Origin: [Mycobacterium] stephanolepidis
Lineage (GTDB): Bacteria; Actinomycetota; Actinomycetes; Mycobacteriales; Mycobacteriaceae
Assembly (NCBI RefSeq): GCF_002356335.1
Contig: NZ_AP018165.1
Location: 2,604,001-2,668,000 of the forward strand
Length of the DNA stretch: 64,000 nt
Reading direction: 5' to 3'
The translations under genes and the position numbers were made by a program. The notes beneath the pieces were generated by a model. The model did not search any database. It was not told the DNA's origin and worked only from the letters and a program-made list of their open reading frames with translations. Positions within the stretch are counted from its first letter, which is position 1; each line of letters starts with the position of its first letter. Shown here piece after piece: positions 10,110 to 20,371 of the stretch.

Positions 10110-13100
10110 CTAGCCCGCCGTCTTCTTCAAGGACACCCGGACCCCGTCACCGAGATCGGTGGCGGGCGTTCGCGTATCCTGGCCGGCCTCGCCGATTTCC
10201 AGTGTCGTGGCAAGGATTTCACCGGCAATCAGGTCGCGGTGACGTTCGGCCCAGGCACCGCGCTCGGCGGGAACCTCGAGGGTGACCTCGATACGGTCGG
10301 ACACCTCCAGACCAGACGATTTGCGAAGATCCTGCAGCTCTCGGATGAGATCGCGCGCCCATCCCTCGGCCTCCAGCTCCTCGGTGACGGTGTCATCGAG
10401 GATGACCAATCCCCCGCCCCCGGGAAGGGCGGCCGTGGAATCGGGCTCCGCGGCCACCAGCCGTGAGTCGAACTCACCCTCCTGCAGGGTGATTCCGGCC
10501 GCGACGACAGTTCCGTCGGCCTGCTGCGCCCAGTCGCCGGCTTTGACCGCACGGATGACGGTCTGCACCTCTTTGCCCAGCCGCGGGCCGGCGGCGCGCG
10601 CGTTGACGGTCAACTCGAACTTGCCGTATCCGGCGATATCGTCGGTGAGTTCCACGGATTTCACGTTGAGCTCATCGGCGATCAGTGCCCGGTAGGGCTC
10701 CAACCGCTCGGGGTTCGGTACCGCGACAGTCAACTTCAGCAGCGGCAGGCGCACCCGCAGCTTCTTGGCCTTGCGCAAGGAAGACCCAGTGGAAGCCACC
10801 TTTCGCACCTCGTCCATGGCGGCGACGAGGTCGGGATCGGCGGGCAGCGCCGATTCGGGCACCCAATCGGTCAGGTGCACAGAACGCTCCCCCGTCAATC
10901 CCTTCCAGATCACCTCGGTGGTCAGCGGCAGCAGCGGTGCGGCCAGACGGCAGGTGGTCTCCAGGACGGTGTGCAAGGTGTCGATCGCATCCGCATCTTC
11001 GTCCCAGAATCGCGAACGTGACCGTCGGACATACCAATTGGTCAGCGCATCGGTGAACTGCCGCAGGTGTTCGCATGCGCCCGAGACATCGCAGATATCC
11101 ATGGCCGCGGTGAGGTCGTCACGCAGCTGCGCCAGTTTGGCCAGGATGTACCTGTCCAGTACCTGCGTCGAATCGGTGCGCCATACGCCCGGCTTGGGCG
11201 CGTACAGCTGCAGGAAGCTCCATGCGTTCCACAGCGGCAGGAGCACCTGCCGCACACCCTCGCGGATGCCCTGCTCGGTGACGATCAGATTGCCGCCGCG
11301 CAGGATCGGCGACGCCATCAGGAACCACCGCATCGCGTCGGATCCGTCGCGATCGAAGACCTCGTTGACATCGGGATAGTTACGCAGCGACTTACTCATC
11401 TTCTGGCCGTCGTTGCCCAGCACGATGCCGTGCGACACACAGGTTCTGAACGCGGGCCGATCGAAGATCGCGGTCGCCAGCACGTGCATGACGTAGAACC
11501 AGCCGCGCGTCTGTCCGATGTACTCGACAATGAAGTCTGCCGGGAAATGGTTGTCGAACCACTCGGCGTTCTCGAACGGATAGTGCACCTGCGCGTACGG
11601 CATTGAGCCCGAATCGAACCAGACATCGAAGATGTCCGGGATGCGCCGCATGGTGGACTGGCCGGTCGGATCGTCCGGATTGGGGCGGGTCAGCTCGTCG
11701 ATGTACGGCCGGTGCAGGTTCGTCGGACGAACTCCGAAGTCGCGCTCAAGCTCGTCGAGACTTCCGTATACATCGATGCGCGGATACGCCGGATCGTCAG
11801 ACTTCCACACTGGTATGGGGCTGCCCCAGTACCGATTTCGGGAAACAGACCAGTCGCGCGCGCCCTCCAGCCACTTGCCGAACTGGCCGTGCTTGACGTG
11901 TTCGGGGTACCAGGTGATCTGTTCGTTGAGCTCCACCATTCGATCGCGGAACTCGGCCACCTTGATGAACCACGACGACACCGCGCGATAGATCAACGGG
12001 TTTCGGCAGCGCCAGCAATGCGGGTACGAGTGGTCGTAGGTCTCGTGACGCAGCAGGACGGCGTCGTTGATACCCGCGGAACCGGTGCCGTTCTTGAGGT
12101 CCTTGATGATCTGCGCGTTGGCATCGAATACCTGCTGGCCCTGATAGTCGGGCACAGTGGCGTCGAATCGGCCCTTTGAGTCGACCGGGGTGACGGGGGT
12201 AATCCCGGCCTTGTCGGTCACGTTCTTGTCTTCTTCACCGTAGGCGGGCGCCATATGCACGATGCCGGTGCCGTCGTCGGTCGTTACGTAATCGGCCGAG
12301 AGCACCGTGAAGGCATTCGGCGACGCATCCTGCTGAAAGTATGGGAACGGCGGGAGGTACCGCATGCCCAGCAGCTCGGCCCCGGTGTAGGTGTCCAGCA
12401 CGGTGGGCTCTTCACCCAGCTCGCGCGCGTAGGCTCCAATTCGCTGCTGCGCCAACAGGTAACGCTCCTCTGAGCCCTCGGGTTTCACCACCGCATAGGT
12501 CACCTCTGGGTTGACCGCAACGGCCAGGTTCGAGGGCAGGGTCCAGGGGGTGGTGGTCCAGATCAGCAGGCGTGCACCGTCGAGCACCGCCCACCGGCTG
12601 TCCACGTTGCCCGCGATCCGATATCCCACGGTGACCGCGGGATCCTGGCGACTCTGGTAGACGTCGTCGTCCATACGCAGCTCATGGTTGGACAGCGGTG
12701 TCTCGTCACGCCAGCAGTACGGCAGTACCCGATATCCCTCGTACGCCAGTCCCTTGTCCCACAACTGCTTGAACGCCCAGATGACCGACTCCATGAAGGT
12801 CGGGTCGAGCGTCTTGTAGTCGTTGTCGAAGTCCACCCAGCGCGCCTGCCGGGTGACGTAGTCCTGCCACTCCTTGGTGTAGCGCAGCACCGACTCGCGA
12901 CAGGCGTCATTGAACTCGGCGATACCCATATCGTCGATCTGCGATTTGTCGGTGATGCCGAGTTGGCGTTCCGCTTCCAGCTCGGCGGGCAAACCATGTG
13001 TGTCCCAGCCAAATCGGCGATACACCTGATGGCCACGCATGGTCTGATAGCGCGGCACGATGTCCTTGACGTACCCGGTGAGCAGGTGCCCGTAGTGGGG

Positions 13101-13319
13101 CAGGCCGTTGGCGAACGGCGGACCGTCGTAGAAGACGTATTCCGGCGAGCCGTCCCGGTTGGCGATGCTGGCGCGGAATGTGTCGTCCGCGCCCCAGTAG
13201 CGCAGCACCTGCTCTTCCAATGCAGGAAGATTCGGTGATCCGCTGCGCTGATCGGCGCCAAGATCGGTGCGCGGGTACGCGTCTGTGGATGAGCCGCGTG
13301 CGCGAAGACCATCAGGCAT
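10110..13319 (-). CDS. ileS: isoleucyl-tRNA synthetase
   Basis: Charges tRNA-Ile. This class Ia synthetase of about 1069 residues has the HIGH-like motif in [21 protein letters not shown] (PHYGH), the KMSKS motif as [12 protein letters not shown], the editing domain (CP1, [13 protein letters not shown]), and an anticodon-binding C-terminal domain. A longer reading frame begins at 13424, but it runs into the structured leader. The ATG at 13319 follows an AGGGAG ribosome site and gives a normal N-terminus, so it was chosen. Expression is probably controlled by the T-box immediately upstream. Confidence 0.96.
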   Translation of the reverse strand: MPDGLRARGSSTDAYPRTDLGADQRSGSPNLPALEEQVLRYWGADDTFRASIANRDGSPEYVFYDGPPFANGLPHYGHLLTGYVKDIVPRYQTMRGHQVYRRFGWDTHGLPAELEAERQLGITDKSQIDDMGIAEFNDACRESVLRYTKEWQDYVTRQARWVDFDNDYKTLDPTFMESVIWAFKQLWDKGLAYEGYRVLPYCWRDETPLSNHELRMDDDVYQSRQDPAVTVGYRIAGNVDSRWAVLDGARLLIWTTTPWTLPSNLAVAVNPEVTYAVVKPEGSEERYLLAQQRIGAYARELGEEPTVLDTYTGAELLGMRYLPPFPYFQQDASPNAFTVLSADYVTTDDGTGIVHMAPAYGEEDKNVTDKAGITPVTPVDSKGRFDATVPDYQGQQVFDANAQIIKDLKNGTGSAGINDAVLLRHETYDHSYPHCWRCRNPLIYRAVSSWFIKVAEFRDRMVELNEQITWYPEHVKHGQFGKWLEGARDWSVSRNRYWGSPIPVWKSDDPAYPRIDVYGSLDELERDFGVRPTNLHRPYIDELTRPNPDDPTGQSTMRRIPDIFDVWFDSGSMPYAQVHYPFENAEWFDNHFPADFIVEYIGQTRGWFYVMHVLATAIFDRPAFRTCVSHGIVLGNDGQKMSKSLRNYPDVNEVFDRDGSDAMRWFLMASPILRGGNLIVTEQGIREGVRQVLLPLWNAWSFLQLYAPKPGVWRTDSTQVLDRYILAKLAQLRDDLTAAMDICDVSGACEHLRQFTDALTNWYVRRSRSRFWDEDADAIDTLHTVLETTCRLAAPLLPLTTEVIWKGLTGERSVHLTDWVPESALPADPDLVAAMDEVRKVASTGSSLRKAKKLRVRLPLLKLTVAVPNPERLEPYRALIADELNVKSVELTDDIAGYGKFELTVNARAAGPRLGKEVQTVIRAVKAGDWAQQADGTVVAAGITLQEGEFDSRLVAAEPDSTAALPGGGGLVILDDTVTEELEAEGWARDLIRELQDLRKSSGLEVSDRIEVTLEVPAERGAWAERHRDLIAGEILATTLEIGEAGQDTRTPATDLGDGVRVSLKKTAG

Positions 13320-13334
13320 AGTCGGTACATCTCC

Positions 13335-13531
13335 CTGTGCTCGCCGGCACGGGGACGATGGGACGCCGTCGGCGTACCTCCGCGGTACCACCCCGCTTGC
13401 CCCCACCTGCCCGGGGCCTCTCACGCAGGCTGTGACGGGCCTACCCGTCCGGCTCTACTCGGTGATCCGCGCCGGGCGCGGAGCCTTTCTTCCGGAGACT
13501 CCCCGGTGATGGCCGGATCGATGTCTGTGCC
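13335..13531 (-). ncRNA. T-box riboswitch (ileS leader, translational type)
   Basis: Read on the minus strand, the leader has a short stem I whose loop region is GGCCATCACCGGGG. The ATC (plus-strand 13508-13510) is the isoleucine specifier codon. Downstream is the T-box core GGGGTGGTACCGCGG; its TGGT (plus strand 13387-13390) can pair with the ACCA end of uncharged tRNA-Ile. The final hairpin, 13333-13354, pairs the ileS ribosome site AGGG with an upstream CCC-GTGC arm. This fits a switch acting on translation rather than termination. Ultrashort-stem T-boxes upstream of ileS are established in actinobacteria, including M. tuberculosis. Confidence 0.93.
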
Positions 13532-13538
13532 GGCAATT

Positions 13539-14795
13539 CTATTCGGGTGCGTTGATATGGCCAAACCGGTTTCGGAGCATCATCACCGCGGCCAGTACCA
13601 GGGCAATCGCCAGGAGGGCACCCACGAAGAGCACCGTGAGTGCCCACCCGCCGGCCTGGTATGCCAATCCACCCACAGCGCCTGCCACCGAGCTGCCCAG
13701 GTAGTAACTGAACAGGTACAGCGCGGACGCCTCGGCTCGGTCGCGCTGCGCCACGGCGCCAACCCAGCCGCTCGCGACGGTATGTGCGGCGAAGAATCCG
13801 GCGGTGAACACCCCCACTCCGATGATCACCGTGATGAGCGAGTCCGGGATGGTCAGCGCGAGCCCCACCGCCGTGATGGTCACCGCCGCGATCAGCACCA
13901 GGCCCCGGCCGCGACGGTCCGCCAGCCGCCCGGCCATCGCCGACGACACCGTTCCCGCCAGGTACAGCAGAAACAACAGGCCGGCAATAGCCGTGGGTAA
14001 ATCGAACGGCGGCGCGACCAGGCGATATCCCAGGTAGTTGTATACGGTGACGAACCCGCCCATGAGCACAAATGCCAACCCGAACATGATGAGCAGGACC
14101 GGGTTTCGCAGGTGCGCACCGAGGATTCGCATCGTGGTACCGACCCTGACCCGCTTCGGCGCAAAGAACTGGGACTTCGGCAGCAGCACCGCGAACAACA
14201 CCGTGCACACCAAAGTCATTGCACCACTGCCGAGTAAGGCGATCCGCCAGTTGCTCACATCGAGCACCGAGGACGCCACCAGCCGTCCGGAGAGCCCACC
14301 GACCGTCGTTCCGGCGATGTATCTGCCCATAGCCGAGCCCAGTGAGCCCGGGTGTACTTCTTCGGCAAGAAACGCCATCGCGACAGCCGGAATCCCCGCC
14401 AGTGCTGCACCTTCGGCAGCACGGCCGATCAACAGCACCGCGAAGCTGGGACTGGCCGGGAGCAGTAACCCGATGATCGTCGTCGCGATTGCCGAGACCA
14501 GCATCACCCGGGTGCGCCCGTACCGTTCCGAGAGCGCACTGGCCGGAATGATCGACAGCGCGAGCATTCCGGTGGTCACCGAGACCGTCAGCGCGGCGGC
14601 GGCGGGACTGACCCCGAAATCCGCAGAGAGAGCCGGGAGCACCGCCTGCGTGCCGTAGAGAGCCGCGAAGGTCGCAAGCCCGGCGGCGAAGAGCGCGCCC
14701 GTTAGGCGCCGATATCCGGCGGTACCCGTCTCGTGGGGTACGGGATCGGCGGCGCTGATCGCCAGGGTGTGCTCGGTACTTGGAGCCATCGCCAT
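13539..14795 (-). CDS. MFS transporter
   Basis: A 418-residue permease with about 12 hydrophobic segments arranged in two halves. The loop between helices 2 and 3 contains SERYGRTRV and the matching loop in the second half contains GRLADRRGRG, both major-facilitator signatures. The sequence resembles YnfM-like and arabinose-efflux-like drug exporters, but the substrate cannot be read from sequence. It is divergently transcribed from a LysR gene with 91 bases between them, suggesting that regulator controls it. Confidence 0.9.
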   Translation of the reverse strand: MAMAPSTEHTLAISAADPVPHETGTAGYRRLTGALFAAGLATFAALYGTQAVLPALSADFGVSPAAAALTVSVTTGMLALSIIPASALSERYGRTRVMLVSAIATTIIGLLLPASPSFAVLLIGRAAEGAALAGIPAVAMAFLAEEVHPGSLGSAMGRYIAGTTVGGLSGRLVASSVLDVSNWRIALLGSGAMTLVCTVLFAVLLPKSQFFAPKRVRVGTTMRILGAHLRNPVLLIMFGLAFVLMGGFVTVYNYLGYRLVAPPFDLPTAIAGLLFLLYLAGTVSSAMAGRLADRRGRGLVLIAAVTITAVGLALTIPDSLITVIIGVGVFTAGFFAAHTVASGWVGAVAQRDRAEASALYLFSYYLGSSVAGAVGGLAYQAGGWALTVLFVGALLAIALVLAAVMMLRNRFGHINAPE

Positions 14796-14821
14796 GACGA
14801 GTGATGCTCCTCCCGAGCAGG

Positions 14822-14845
14822 CATATCACGGAAATGAGCGATATG
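14822..14845. promoter_or_regulatory. candidate LysR operator between MFS and LysR genes
   Basis: A perfect dyad CATATC-N12-GATATG lies in the 91-base divergent intergenic region. Its spacing is compatible with the T-N11-A type sites bound by LysR proteins. A GGAGG ribosome site for the LysR gene follows near 14875. Confidence 0.45.
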
Positions 14846-14886
14846 ACGATCTATAATTCACTTTACGCATATATGGAGGTAGCAGC

Positions 14887-15759
14887 GTGGCCGACGGTGA
14901 CTACGAGTGGTACATCACACTCGCCGAACGACAAAACGTCACCGCCGCCGCCGAGCAACTCCAACTCGCCCAGCCCACGCTCACCCGGATGCTGGCCAGG
15001 TTGGAACGACGGCTTGGCGTTCAATTGTTCGACCGGCACGGTAAGCGACTGACGTTGAACCCGTCGGGGCGGATCTTCTACCAGCACGCCCGGCGCGCCC
15101 AGATGGAACTGGACTCTGCCCGCCGAACCATCAACGACCTCGCCAACCCCGCCGAGGGCGAGATCCGGCTCGGATTCCTGCACACCTTTGGACCCACGCT
15201 CGTCGCCCGCCTGATTGCGGGCTTCGCCGCGACGTCGCCACACGTGCGGTTCGTGTTGGAGCAGGGCGCCGCGGGCAGCCTTGATGACCTTGTCGCAAAT
15301 GGCGATCTTGACGTCGCGATCGTGTCGCCACGTCCTCGGCGTGCAAATCTTGCGTGGCGCAACCTTTTCCGGCAGCGGCTGGGGGTTGCCGTACCCACGG
15401 ATCACCGGCTGGCACAAGCCGCGGACGTATCGATGATTGATCTGGCCGATGAGCCCTTCATCGGGATGCATCCCGGGTACGGGATGCGTCGCCTTCTCGA
15501 AGAGCTCTGTGCTGCTGCACAATTCCAGCCGCGCATAGTGCTGGAATCGAGCAATCTGACCACCGTGGCGGGCCTGGTGGCGGCGGGCCTCGGCATCACG
15601 GTGCTCCCCGTCGATGCCACCACCTACCCACCCGACCTCAGGATGTTGCGCCTGGTGGATGCCGATGCGCACCGGGACGTCGGCATCATCTGGAACTCCG
15701 GGCAGCCGCTTTCGCGCCCGGTACGCGATTTCATATCCCACGCCATCGCCTCGACCTAG
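14887..15759 (+). CDS. LysR-family regulator of the adjacent MFS gene
   Basis: A 290-residue protein with an N-terminal winged helix (LAERQNVTAAAEQLQLAQPTLTRMLARLERRLGVQLFDR, residues 10-50) and the LysR effector domain, starting EIRLGFLHTFGPTLV. The start is GTG at 14887, nine or ten bases after GGAGG. The effector half resembles CynR/GltC-like members, but the ligand is unknown. The divergent MFS exporter gene is the probable target. It shares clear similarity with the second LysR protein of this window at 23794-24669. Confidence 0.92.
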   Translation: MADGDYEWYITLAERQNVTAAAEQLQLAQPTLTRMLARLERRLGVQLFDRHGKRLTLNPSGRIFYQHARRAQMELDSARRTINDLANPAEGEIRLGFLHTFGPTLVARLIAGFAATSPHVRFVLEQGAAGSLDDLVANGDLDVAIVSPRPRRANLAWRNLFRQRLGVAVPTDHRLAQAADVSMIDLADEPFIGMHPGYGMRRLLEELCAAAQFQPRIVLESSNLTTVAGLVAAGLGITVLPVDATTYPPDLRMLRLVDADAHRDVGIIWNSGQPLSRPVRDFISHAIAST

Positions 15760-15774
15760 GTAACAATCATCTCC

Positions 15775-16827
15775 ATGTCTGCCGATGTGCCGCCCGAGAA
15801 CGGGATCGCGCTGGCCATAGCGCAGATCGATATCGCCGACGACGAGGCGCAGTTCTGCACAGCCGTGGCGGCCGTCCGGGCGGTGATAGCACGCGAAGTG
15901 CGGGCGCGTACACCGGAAGCGGCGCTGGCCGCCGCCTGGTCGGAAGCGTTGCGGCACAGCATCCACACGTCGGCACGACTCGTCACCAAGGGTGTGAACC
16001 CGGGCTGGGCCTGGTTCGTCTCCGGAAGCGTGGCCCGGGGCGAGGCGGCACCCGGTTCCGATGTAGAGACACTGCTTGTCGTGGACGACGAGATCGACGC
16101 CGAGGGCAAGACATACCTGATGGAGCAGGCGGCTCGCGTCCACGCGATGCTCGAACGTGCGGACATCGGTAGCGACGCCAACGGAGTCCTGGCCAGTCGC
16201 GGCCGATTCTGCCGCCGCAAGGCCAACTGGTTCGAGGGAATCGAACGGTGGTGCATCAACCCGCCCGAAGACCGCGGTGTGGTGATGGCGGGGCTGATGG
16301 CCGACTCTCACGGGATTGACGCGGGAGCGTTGTTATCCGACAACGCACTTCGCAGCGAGAACGTCCGCTGCGCACAGCGGCACTATGCCATCCGGCTTGC
16401 CATGCTTCAGGACGCGGTGGCCGTGCGCGCCGGGTTCCCCTCCCGATTAAGGATATTCGCCACGCAGTCGGATGCTGTCGACCTTAAGGTCGCGGCGATC
16501 GATCCCGTGGTGAAGATCGCCCGCTGGGCGGCGTTGTCCGCCGGATCGGATGCACTCGCGACACCGGATCGCCTCGACGCCGCCTCCGCGGCCAAGATCT
16601 TGGACGCCGATGACGCGTCAACGCTGCGGGATTGCTTCGCGTGGCTGCTGCGATTTCGGTGGCGGTCCCGGGCGGCAGCCTGGCAGGACGGGCAGCAGAT
16701 GTCCGACACCGTGTCACTGGCTGCCCTTGCCCCACAGGAACGTGCGGTGCTGCGTTCTGTGGCACGCGAGATCGCCGGCGTCCGGCGCAAGCTCATCTAC
16801 CTGTCCTCGACATCCTCATTCCGATAA
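15775..16827 (+). CDS. putative DUF294-type nucleotidyltransferase
   Basis: A 350-residue soluble protein. The central motif WFVSGSVARGEAAPGSDVE (about residues 78-96) is a nucleotidyltransferase core like that of GlnD/DUF294 proteins (GS..R.E....SD.D). The last catalytic acid is Glu rather than the more usual Asp. The C-terminal half is alpha-helical, with VDLKVAAIDPVVKIARWAAL resembling the DUF294 C-terminal domain. No CBS or cyclic-nucleotide domain is present. It begins 16 bases after the LysR gene and could be cotranscribed. Protein or small-molecule nucleotidylation is plausible; the target is unknown. Confidence 0.7.
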   Translation: MSADVPPENGIALAIAQIDIADDEAQFCTAVAAVRAVIAREVRARTPEAALAAAWSEALRHSIHTSARLVTKGVNPGWAWFVSGSVARGEAAPGSDVETLLVVDDEIDAEGKTYLMEQAARVHAMLERADIGSDANGVLASRGRFCRRKANWFEGIERWCINPPEDRGVVMAGLMADSHGIDAGALLSDNALRSENVRCAQRHYAIRLAMLQDAVAVRAGFPSRLRIFATQSDAVDLKVAAIDPVVKIARWAALSAGSDALATPDRLDAASAAKILDADDASTLRDCFAWLLRFRWRSRAAAWQDGQQMSDTVSLAALAPQERAVLRSVAREIAGVRRKLIYLSSTSSFR

Positions 16828-16988
16828 TCGGTCGTACCAACGCATGGCCCAACGAGCATCTCCCAGAGTTATCCGTACGTCATCGAGTGTTGTAAAGGAT
16901 GTAAACCACTAAATGTGTGTTGGGGCAATTGATTTGTGGATTGCACTAATAGCCTCGCTGTCAGCGACGAACTCCGGGAGTCAAGCTG

Positions 16989-18089
16989 ATGGATGTTCAG
17001 GCGGTCCGAAGCTCGGCTGACGGCCAGTTGTCTTATGCGGTCCTGGGAGCGGATCTACGTCCGGTTGACGAGATTGATCGGTTTCTGGTCTATCTGACGA
17101 ACATTGGCCGGTCTCCGAACACGATTCGGGCGTACGCGCGTGATGTCGCGGATCTGTTCGAGTGGACGCGGTTGCAACAGCGTGATTGGCGCACTCTGGA
17201 TATCGAGGACATCGCCCATTGGGTGTCGTGGCTGCGTCTGCCGCTTGAAACCCGCACGGCTCCAGTGTCTGTCCTGCCGATGGTGAAACCGGCGGTCACC
17301 GTGCATACGTTGCGTCGGAAACTGGCATCTGTGGACACGTTCTACGTGTTTCATGCTCGCCGCGATGAGACGGTCCGAATGTGCTTGAGCCGCTGGCACC
17401 CGGGCGGCCGTAGGACATATAAGCCTTTCCTGGCGCATCTGCAGTCCGGTCGGCTGCGTAAGGAGATTCAGCTGGGCGCGGCGATTGACCCGTTCCCGCA
17501 GATCGTTGGGCGCGAAGACATGGGCCGACTGGTCGGCGCTTGCAGGCTGGTGCGTGACAGATTTCTGTTGAATCTGCTGTTTGAGACCGGTGCGCGCATT
17601 GGCGAGGCGTTGGGGATGCGACATGAAGACCTCAACATCGCCAAAGGCGAGGTTCAGATCGAGCCGCGGCTCAACGAGAACGGTGCCCGGGTGAAAAGAT
17701 GGAAACCTCGTACTGTTCCGGTGAATACCGAGCTTTTCGCCCTTTACGCAGACTACATGGACCTCGAATACGGTGCGATCGATTCAGACTATCTGTTCGT
17801 GAATCTTGTTCGTGGACAACGTGGCAGCCCGATGACCTACGGTTGTGTGCGGCAACTGGTTCTGCGTCTGCGTGAGGCTACCGGGTTGTCGTCGTTCACT
17901 CCTCATCAATTGCGTCACACGTTCGCCCACGACCTGTTGACTCGGAACACTGATTGGCATGTGGTGCAACTGTTATTGGGTCACTCCAGCGTGCAGACCA
18001 CGCTGAACATTTACGGCCATCTCACGGCCGCAGACACCCGCAAGGCGCTGATTGACGCTGGCTGGCTCGCTCAGGAAGAGGAACAGTGA
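16989..18089 (+). CDS. tnpA: Tn554-type transposase A (tyrosine recombinase)
   Basis: A 366-residue tyrosine recombinase. The N-terminal SAM-like core-binding domain spans about residues 25-130 (FLVYLTNIGRSPNTIRAYARDVADLFEW). The catalytic domain has Arg in TGARIGEALG (about 202), HQLRHTFAHDLL (about 305), GHSSVQTTLNIYGHL (His about 330, Tyr nucleophile about 342). Full-length with all catalytic residues, so probably active. The stop overlaps the tnpB start by four bases (GTGA), indicating coupled translation. Base composition looks less GC-rich than flanking core genes. Confidence 0.92.
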   Translation: MDVQAVRSSADGQLSYAVLGADLRPVDEIDRFLVYLTNIGRSPNTIRAYARDVADLFEWTRLQQRDWRTLDIEDIAHWVSWLRLPLETRTAPVSVLPMVKPAVTVHTLRRKLASVDTFYVFHARRDETVRMCLSRWHPGGRRTYKPFLAHLQSGRLRKEIQLGAAIDPFPQIVGREDMGRLVGACRLVRDRFLLNLLFETGARIGEALGMRHEDLNIAKGEVQIEPRLNENGARVKRWKPRTVPVNTELFALYADYMDLEYGAIDSDYLFVNLVRGQRGSPMTYGCVRQLVLRLREATGLSSFTPHQLRHTFAHDLLTRNTDWHVVQLLLGHSSVQTTLNIYGHLTAADTRKALIDAGWLAQEEEQ

Positions 18090-20371
18090 CCAAAAGAAGA
18101 CTGGCCGTTCGTGGGGATGGCGGTGACCCGCGACTGCTGGCGGCATTGTTTACCGCAGTGCGCCCAGAATGGCGCCACGACGTCATCACCGGCTCGCATC
18201 ATCGGCTGCTTTGCGTCGGCATGTGCCGCATCGAGAGCTGCGATCGCGAGTCCGATTACCAGTGCTTGTTGTGTCACGCGCACCATGCCCGGTGGATTCA
18301 GCAAGGCCGACAAGACATAGACACCTGGGTGCTCACACAGGGCCGGGTTCGTCGGCTGCTTCGCCGCTGCGCAGTCCAAGGGTGTGAATTCGGTGTCTAC
18401 GGACAAGGATTATGCAGCCAGCATCGACATCGCTGGGTGCAATCGGGCCGACCGTCTCCGGTCGATCAATGGGCCGCGACAGTCACCTGGCTACCTGAGG
18501 TTCGGAAAAGATGCGCCGTTGAAGACTGTGATCTGGCCGCTCAGGGGCGACAAGAGCTATGTCGGGGCCACTTCAACCGGTGGCGCGAACGTGCCCGGAT
18601 CGGCGGCCACAACGAATCAGTGGACGAGTTCGTCGTACACGCAGGATTATTCGGCCGGCCAGTTCTGCGGCTGGATGGTTTGCGCCCGCAGATGCGTCTG
18701 GAAATTCAATATGGACTGCAATGCCGGGCCGACGCCGGGCGGATCCGAACGAAACTCGCCGACCTGCAACCCTTGACGAAGTTCCTTACCGCGACAGGGG
18801 CAAATAGCCTGACAGAACGAACGCCTGAGCAGTGGCAGAACGAATTCCTCACCGCTCGTGGCGATTTTGCCGAAGTGAACCGATTCGTACGCACTGTCTC
18901 GGACCAGTTGGACATGCTCGTTAACGGCATCGGGTGGGATGTGGAGTATCCCCGCGATGTGTGGCGGCTGAACCGTCTGGGCTTTGACGCCAAGACCGAG
19001 AGCCTAAAGTTTGACCGCATTTCCCAACTGTGGCTACGTGAGCTGGCCAAGAAATGGCTCCGTAACCGTCTGACAGTCGGCCGATCCAAGCACACCACCC
19101 ACGTCAGCCTGGCTGCGATCGTGAGCCTGAGCGTCTATCTACAAGGCCATGCGTCGCCGCCAACGACACCAGCAGAGCTCACGAGAGACCATCTCGAAGG
19201 GTGGCTTGCCGAACGCAAGTTGGCGATCGAGAACTCCGAGACCCGCCGCGGCTACATCACCAACGTGTCGGTGTTCCTGCGGGACGTTCACCGCAAGGCG
19301 TGGGCTCCCGATCTGCCTGTCACCACCCAGCTGTATCCCGAGGACAACGTCGAGCGACTTCGCGACGCCGCGGCGCGGGCGATCCCTGAATACGTGATGC
19401 GGCAGCTGGAAAGCGACGAAAAACTCGGCCAAATCAGGGATCCCAACGTGCGGGCGATCGTCGAGATCATGCTGAATTGCGGCCTACGCGGTGGCGATGC
19501 CCGCCAACTCGACTTCAGCTGCGTGGTACGCGATGGCGACGACAACCCGTACCTGCGGTTCCTGAACCATAAGATGCGCCGTACCACGTTCGTGCCACTC
19601 GATGACCACACGCTCGGGGTGATCACGGCGCAACAAGGCCGGGTACTGCAGCGCTTCCCCCAGGGCTGCACGCGACTGATCCCGGCCCATCTGGCTAATC
19701 CAGATGGTTCACGGCCGTACGCTCCGGGAACCTTTGGCCACCAAATCCGGAGCTGGCTAGATAGCATTCAGCTCGTCGACGAGCGTCAGATGCCCGTCTA
19801 CGTGACTGCACATCAACTGCGGCACACTTTCGCCACCCGGCTGATTAATCGTGATGTGCCCCAACATATTGTGCAAAAGCTGCTCGATCACGAGAGCCCG
19901 GAGATGACCGCCCACTACGCCAGGCTGTGCGATGACAAACTGCGTGAGGCATGGCTCAAAGCCCGCAAGATCAACTCCGAAGGTCAGGAAGTCGAACTCG
20001 ACGAAGATCATCCGCTCGCCGGGGCAGAGTGGACCCGGGCTGGACTGGACAAGGCGAAGACCACGCTGCCAAACGGTTACTGCGGAATGCCGGCGCACAG
20101 TCCCTGTGAGCATGCTAACCCGTGTTTGACTTGCCCGTTGTTTCTCACCACACCGGATTTTTTGCCGCAGCATCAGGCCCAGCGTTCGGCGACTCTGCAG
20201 CTGATCACCAAGGCCGAAGCCGAAGGCCATCACCGGGTCGTCGAGAAGAACACACAGCTGCTGGGGAACCTCGATCGCATTATCAGCGCCTGCGAAGGGT
20301 GTCACAGCGATCAGATCGTGATCGGCGGGACAGCCCGTGGCGGACAGAGGGCACACGGCGATGCGAGCTGA
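18086..20371 (+). CDS. tnpB: Tn554-type transposase B (tyrosine recombinase with zinc repeats)
   Basis: A 761-residue recombinase, longer than Tn554 TnpB (about 630). Three repeated C-X4-C...C-X2-H modules start near residues 45, 95 and 142 (CRIESC..CLLCHAHHARW; CAVQGC..LCSQHRHRW; CAVEDC..LCRGHFNRW) and look like zinc-binding DNA contacts. The catalytic domain follows: NCGLRGGDAR (about 465), HQLRHTFATRL (about 574), LLDHESPEMTAHYARL (Tyr about 610). A second cysteine cluster (YCGMPAHSPCEHANPCLTC, about 665-683) lies near the C-terminus. GTG start at 18086. It overlaps tnpC by 11 bases. Confidence 0.9.
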   Translation: MTKRRLAVRGDGGDPRLLAALFTAVRPEWRHDVITGSHHRLLCVGMCRIESCDRESDYQCLLCHAHHARWIQQGRQDIDTWVLTQGRVRRLLRRCAVQGCEFGVYGQGLCSQHRHRWVQSGRPSPVDQWAATVTWLPEVRKRCAVEDCDLAAQGRQELCRGHFNRWRERARIGGHNESVDEFVVHAGLFGRPVLRLDGLRPQMRLEIQYGLQCRADAGRIRTKLADLQPLTKFLTATGANSLTERTPEQWQNEFLTARGDFAEVNRFVRTVSDQLDMLVNGIGWDVEYPRDVWRLNRLGFDAKTESLKFDRISQLWLRELAKKWLRNRLTVGRSKHTTHVSLAAIVSLSVYLQGHASPPTTPAELTRDHLEGWLAERKLAIENSETRRGYITNVSVFLRDVHRKAWAPDLPVTTQLYPEDNVERLRDAAARAIPEYVMRQLESDEKLGQIRDPNVRAIVEIMLNCGLRGGDARQLDFSCVVRDGDDNPYLRFLNHKMRRTTFVPLDDHTLGVITAQQGRVLQRFPQGCTRLIPAHLANPDGSRPYAPGTFGHQIRSWLDSIQLVDERQMPVYVTAHQLRHTFATRLINRDVPQHIVQKLLDHESPEMTAHYARLCDDKLREAWLKARKINSEGQEVELDEDHPLAGAEWTRAGLDKAKTTLPNGYCGMPAHSPCEHANPCLTCPLFLTTPDFLPQHQAQRSATLQLITKAEAEGHHRVVEKNTQLLGNLDRIISACEGCHSDQIVIGGTARGGQRAHGDAS

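Noticed and set aside
13320..13424. N-terminal extension of ileS up to 13424
   Set aside because: This stretch encodes the T-box structure, including the conserved core; the ATG at 13319 has the ribosome site.
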